From Polytrichum commune (Eukaryota > Streptophyta > Polytrichopsida > Polytrichales > Polytrichaceae): a stretch of DNA of 60,000 bases. The stretch lies in NCBI GenBank assembly GCA_950295325.1, contig OX485804.1, positions 64,264,533 to 64,324,532 on the forward strand, read 5' to 3'. Each line of letters opens with the position of its first letter. Positions within the stretch are counted from its first letter, which is position 1. The notes below the pieces were generated by a model. The model searched no databases and was not told where the DNA came from. It saw only the letters and a list, made by a program, of their open reading frames with translations. The translations under genes were made by a program, and so were the position numbers. Of this stretch, positions 58,149-60,000 are shown piece after piece.

Positions 58149-58379
58149 CTACATGGTTTATGGTCTTTAGTGTCACCTACTATTTTGGAGTTACACATCG
58201 CTATAAGACTTCATTGTTTATGTAAGCTTTTACCAAGCAACGATGTTAATGTTCTATAGTGTCCAAACAACCAATTTGACCTTTGTTAGAAAACAGAAGA
58301 AAAAATCTATATTAAAAACTTACAGCACAACGTAATTCCAAATACTAATAAGTGACACTAAATACCACAAATGGTGTAT
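58149..58379 (+). mobile_element. MITE family A copy, adjacent to the previous one
   Basis: Left end CTACATGGTTTATGGTCTTT, then AGTGTCACCTACTATTTTGG. Interior TTTTACCAAGCAACGATG and GTGTCCAAACAACCAATTTG. Right end AGTGACACTAAATACCACAA, then ATGGTGTA. It lies only 22 bp beyond the preceding copy and in the same orientation. Confidence 0.75.
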
Positions 58380-58575
58380 TGTGCTAAATGTGAAGCCCCC
58401 ATAGATCTATCACACTAATTTCACAAGCACGGTGTTTGGAACCTACAGTTGTTTGACTACCACTTTCCCTTCCTACTAGACGTTATACGTAGACTGGAAT
58501 ACCGTGCTGACTTGGGCATTGTGCCGACTGCAGTCGGGTGAAGAGTCAGGCACCACAGACAAAGTTATGAAACTG

Positions 58576-58595
58576 CCCCCCCCCCCCCCCCCCCC
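58576..58595. repeat. poly(C) run, 20 bp
   Basis: Longest G/C homopolymer in the window, just before the satellite array. Confidence 0.9.
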
Positions 58596-58669
58596 TATCC
58601 CCTCCTTTTTGTATATATATAAATGTATGTATAAAACACAAAGACTTACTTCTAACTTAGTACGGAAGG

Positions 58670-60000
58670 GGCTCTGGCTGGGATCGTAAAGGGGGGGAGG
58701 GGCTTAGGTTAGTAGCCGTGCTTCTCAACCTAAGTAGATGTAGAAACTTAGCTGGTTCCAGTGGTTAACCATGATTGACCTTCCCTTGCATTCTTGGGGT
58801 AGTTTGTGTGAGTTTGTCCGCCAGAGACACAATTTCAATTGATCGGGAAGCTCCGGATGGGATCATAAGTGGGTGGGGGGTCATGTTAGTAGCCGTGCTT
58901 CTTAGCCTAAGTAGGTCTAGAAACTTAACTGGTTTTGGTGGTGAACCACGATCGAGCTTCCTTGCTTGCACTCTTGGGGCAGAGGGCATGAGTCTGTCCG
59001 CAAGAGACATAGGGTCAATCGATTGGGGGGTCCCGACTGGGATCATAAGTGGTGGGTCATGTTAGTAGTGGTGCTTTTTAATCTAAGTAGGCTTGTAAAC
59101 TTAACCTTCCCTTGCACTCTTAGGGTAGTTTGTGTGAATTTGTCCACCAAAGACATAATTTCAATCGATCGGGGGGTCCCGACTGGGATCATAAGTGGAG
59201 GGTCATGTTAGTAGTAGTGTTTCTTAAGCTAAATAGACCTATAAACTTAACCGGTTCTGGTGGGTAACCACAATTGACCTTCATTGCTTGCACTCTTGGG
59301 GTAATGCACGTGAGTCCGTCCACCATAGACACATTTTCAATTGATCGGGGGGTGCTTCTTAACCTAAGTAGATCTAGAAACTTTATCCGTTCCGGTGGTT
59401 AACCATGATCGACCTTCCTTGCTTGCACTTTTGGGGCAGAGCGTGTGAGTCTGTCCACCAAAGACACAATTTCAACCAATCGGAGGGTCCCGGCTGGAAT
59501 CATAAGTGGAGGGTCATGTTAGCAACCGTGCTCCTTAACCAAAGTAGGACTAGAAACTTAACCGGTTCCGGTGGTTAACCATGATTGACCTTCCTTGCTT
59601 GCACTCTTGGGACAAAGCGCGTGAGTTTGTCCACCAAATACACAATTTCAAACGATCGGGGGACCCCAGCTGGGATAATAAAGGAGGGGGAGGGTCATGT
59701 TAGCAACCGTGCTCCTTAACCTAAGTAGGCCTCGAAACTTAACCGGTTCATGTGGTTAACCACGATTGACCTTCCTTGCTTGCACTCTTGGGACAGAGTG
59801 TGTGAGTCTCTCCACCAAAGACACAATTTCAACCGATCAGGGGGTCCCAGCTGAGATCATAAGTGGAGGGTCATGTTAGCAACCGTGCTCCTTAACCTAA
59901 GTAGGCGTAGAAAGTTAACCGGTTGCGGCGGTTAAGCACGATTGACCTTCCTTGCTTGCACTGTTGGTGTGTTGGGGCAGAGCGCGTGAGGCTGTCCGCC
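58670..60000 (+). repeat. tandem satellite, period about 179 bp, open at the right edge
   Basis: The unit start GGGATCATAAGTGG (or variants) occurs at 58680, 58859, 59039, 59185, 59496, 59672 and 59853. Typical spacing is 176-181 bp. The 59039 unit lacks about 34 bp, and near 59350 about 40 bp including the start are missing. Each unit holds GGGTCATGTTAG, CTTAACCTAAGTAGG, AACTTAACCGGTTCCGG, TGGTTAACCATGATTGACC, CTTCCTTGCTTGCACTCTTG, GTGAGTCTGTCCACCAAAGA and CACAATTTCAA with a CGATCGGGGGG variant. About seven units are visible and the array continues past the window. Open frames of 81-96 codons inside are repeat artefacts. Confidence 0.95.

Noticed and set aside
58775-59211. Overlapping 81-96 codon frames with a repeated VSLSARD-like peptide
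   Set aside because: These are translations of the 179-bp satellite, and later units break the frame.

Overview
The window looks like nuclear intergenic DNA from a large, repeat-rich plant genome. The evidence is negative and positive. There are no operons, no rRNA or tRNA gene that I could recognise, and no open frame longer than about 180 codons. Against that, there is a dense layer of transposon debris of plant type: a Stowaway-like element beginning CTCCCTC, Tourist/Harbinger-like elements with TTA duplications, a miniature CACTA-ended element, a pogo/Tigger-like element, a decayed Ty1/copia reverse transcriptase and a decayed LINE reverse transcriptase. The lineage within green plants cannot be fixed from this sequence alone. 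I found no host gene that I would defend as functional.

Layout. 0-4.3 kb: fragments of two dispersed repeats (called B and C here). 5.3-6.4 kb: minus-strand copia RT/RNase H pseudogene. 6.6-7.0 kb: a hAT-like MITE with an 8-bp duplication. 10.9-11.1 kb: a copy of MITE family A. 14.0-15.8 kb: Stowaway-like and pogo-like elements plus a B repeat. 16.3-21.3 kb: two related Harbinger-like elements flanking a 140-bp tandem duplication. 22.7-26.6 kb: repeats B and C, a GC-rich stretch and a full MITE of family E. 27.5-29.5 kb: GC-rich, hairpin-prone sequence. 31.5-32.7 kb: four head-to-tail copies of a family A unit. 34.8-35.1 kb and 53.7-54.1 kb: an ACCGGTT-rich repeat. 37.9-39.4 kb: family F next to family E, with a Harbinger-like MITE inserted inside the E copy. 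40.3-41.9 kb: C and E repeats. 42.5-43.7 kb: LINE pseudogene. 45.8-46.2 kb: a foldback element. 46.7-49.1 kb: E, F and E copies. 50.4-50.6 kb: a CACTA-ended foldback. 56.7-58.4 kb: a cluster of family A copies. 58.7-60 kb: an approximately 179-bp tandem satellite running off the right edge.

Two themes stand out. First, three MITE families (A, about 220 bp; E, about 550 bp; F, about 380 bp) have different interiors but share the same terminal block, and every well-preserved end is flanked by TA. One of them has been turned into a tandem array. Second, there are 21 runs of ten or more G or C but only about three such runs of A or T, the reverse of the usual eukaryotic bias. All family names A to F are local labels; class assignments rest on terminal motifs and target duplications read by eye, without database searches.
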